A stretch of 64,000 nucleotides of DNA, from contig CAZSQA010000021.1 in the NCBI GenBank assembly GCA_964608915.1, positions 1-64,000 of the forward strand, given 5' to 3'. Below the pieces are notes generated by a model. It saw nothing but the letters and a program-made list of their open reading frames with translations, made no database searches and was not told the origin of the DNA. This document shows, one piece after another, positions 63,899 through 64,000 of this stretch. Each line of letters opens with the position of its first letter. Within the stretch, counting starts at the first letter, position 1. The DNA is from QWQI01 sp964608915. GTDB taxonomy: Bacteria > Planctomycetota > Planctomycetia > Isosphaerales > Isosphaeraceae. The position numbers and the translations under genes were made by a program.

Positions 63899-64000
63899 TC
63901 AGTTGACGACCTTCGCCAGAATGTCCGACTCGCGCAGAATCTTGACTTCCTTGCCGTCCACCTTCACGTCCGTGCCCGAATACTTGCCGAAGAGCACTTC
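63899..64000 (-). CDS. groS: Co-chaperonin GroES, C-terminal part (cut by window end)
   Basis: The last 33 codons and stop are visible: EVLFGKYSGTDVKVDGKEVK, then ILRESDILAKVVN. VLFGKYSGTEV and ILxExDILA are the signature GroES tail. The N-terminus, and any CIRCE-type operator upstream, lie beyond the window. It precedes groEL by 74 bp. Confidence 0.95.
   Translation of the reverse strand, partial: EVLFGKYSGTDVKVDGKEVKILRESDILAKVVN

Overview
The window is GC-rich, tightly packed bacterial DNA that reads as a planctomycete chromosome (Planctomycetota; a Gemmatales- or Isosphaerales-like lineage is my best guess). The pointers are: a DUF1501 protein, a formylglycine-type sulfatase, a redoxin / cytochrome c / copper-monooxygenase fusion, a PEP-CTERM protein, a PL10-type pectate lyase, an ECF sigma factor next to a WD40-tailed Ser/Thr kinase, YD/RHS fragments, and a GroEL without the usual GGM tail. 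I see no tRNA, rRNA, CRISPR array or intact transposon.

Layout. 1-3.9 kb is an eroded accessory patch: the end of an unknown gene, a leucine-rich-repeat lipoprotein, a group II intron-like scrap, two decayed YD/RHS fragments on either side of msrA, and a small orphan ORF that looks like an immunity protein. 3.9-6.4 kb has a metzincin protease and a secreted protein. 6.4-14.5 kb is mostly metabolism: NhaD-type antiporter, DUF4432 mutarotase-like protein, aldo-keto reductase, glycerol kinase, GDP-sugar reductase and argininosuccinate lyase. 14.9-17.7 kb has a PEP-CTERM/HAF protein, a small repeat cluster and a membrane glycosyltransferase-like protein. 17.7-20.3 kb (minus strand) is an overlapping operon: degenerate lipoyl-like protein, Nudix, tmk, holB.

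20.7-25.8 kb (plus) encodes exported degradative or redox proteins (cytochrome fusion, sulfatase, pectate lyase). 25.8-32.5 kb has rluD, a TPR membrane protein, a Tat-type phosphoesterase, aspS and small membrane or exported proteins. 32.6-41.3 kb has a giant triple amidohydrolase, divergent from an exported esterase and a further secreted protein. 41.4-44.6 kb (minus) is a three-gene operon with 4-bp overlaps: MBL exonuclease, ATP-dependent DNA ligase, release-factor-like GGQ protein. 44.9-48.4 kb (plus) is rpmA, obgE, coaX and an mnmE-like gene.

48.4-54.2 kb carries an esterase, ppk2, and exported proteins including a beta-helix protein and a DUF1501 protein. 54.4-58.5 kb (minus) is the ECF sigma factor followed by the WD40 kinase. 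58.9-64 kb has a repeat-rich secreted protein, then on the minus strand the chaperone block groES (cut by the window end), groEL, dnaJ, grpE, fmdB-like and yacG. Many genes are linked by ATGA stop/start overlaps, which suggests translational coupling. Where the longest ORF ran far upstream of the recognisable protein, I moved the start to an internal ATG/GTG supported by a Shine-Dalgarno sequence, a signal peptide or family length, and say so in the entry.
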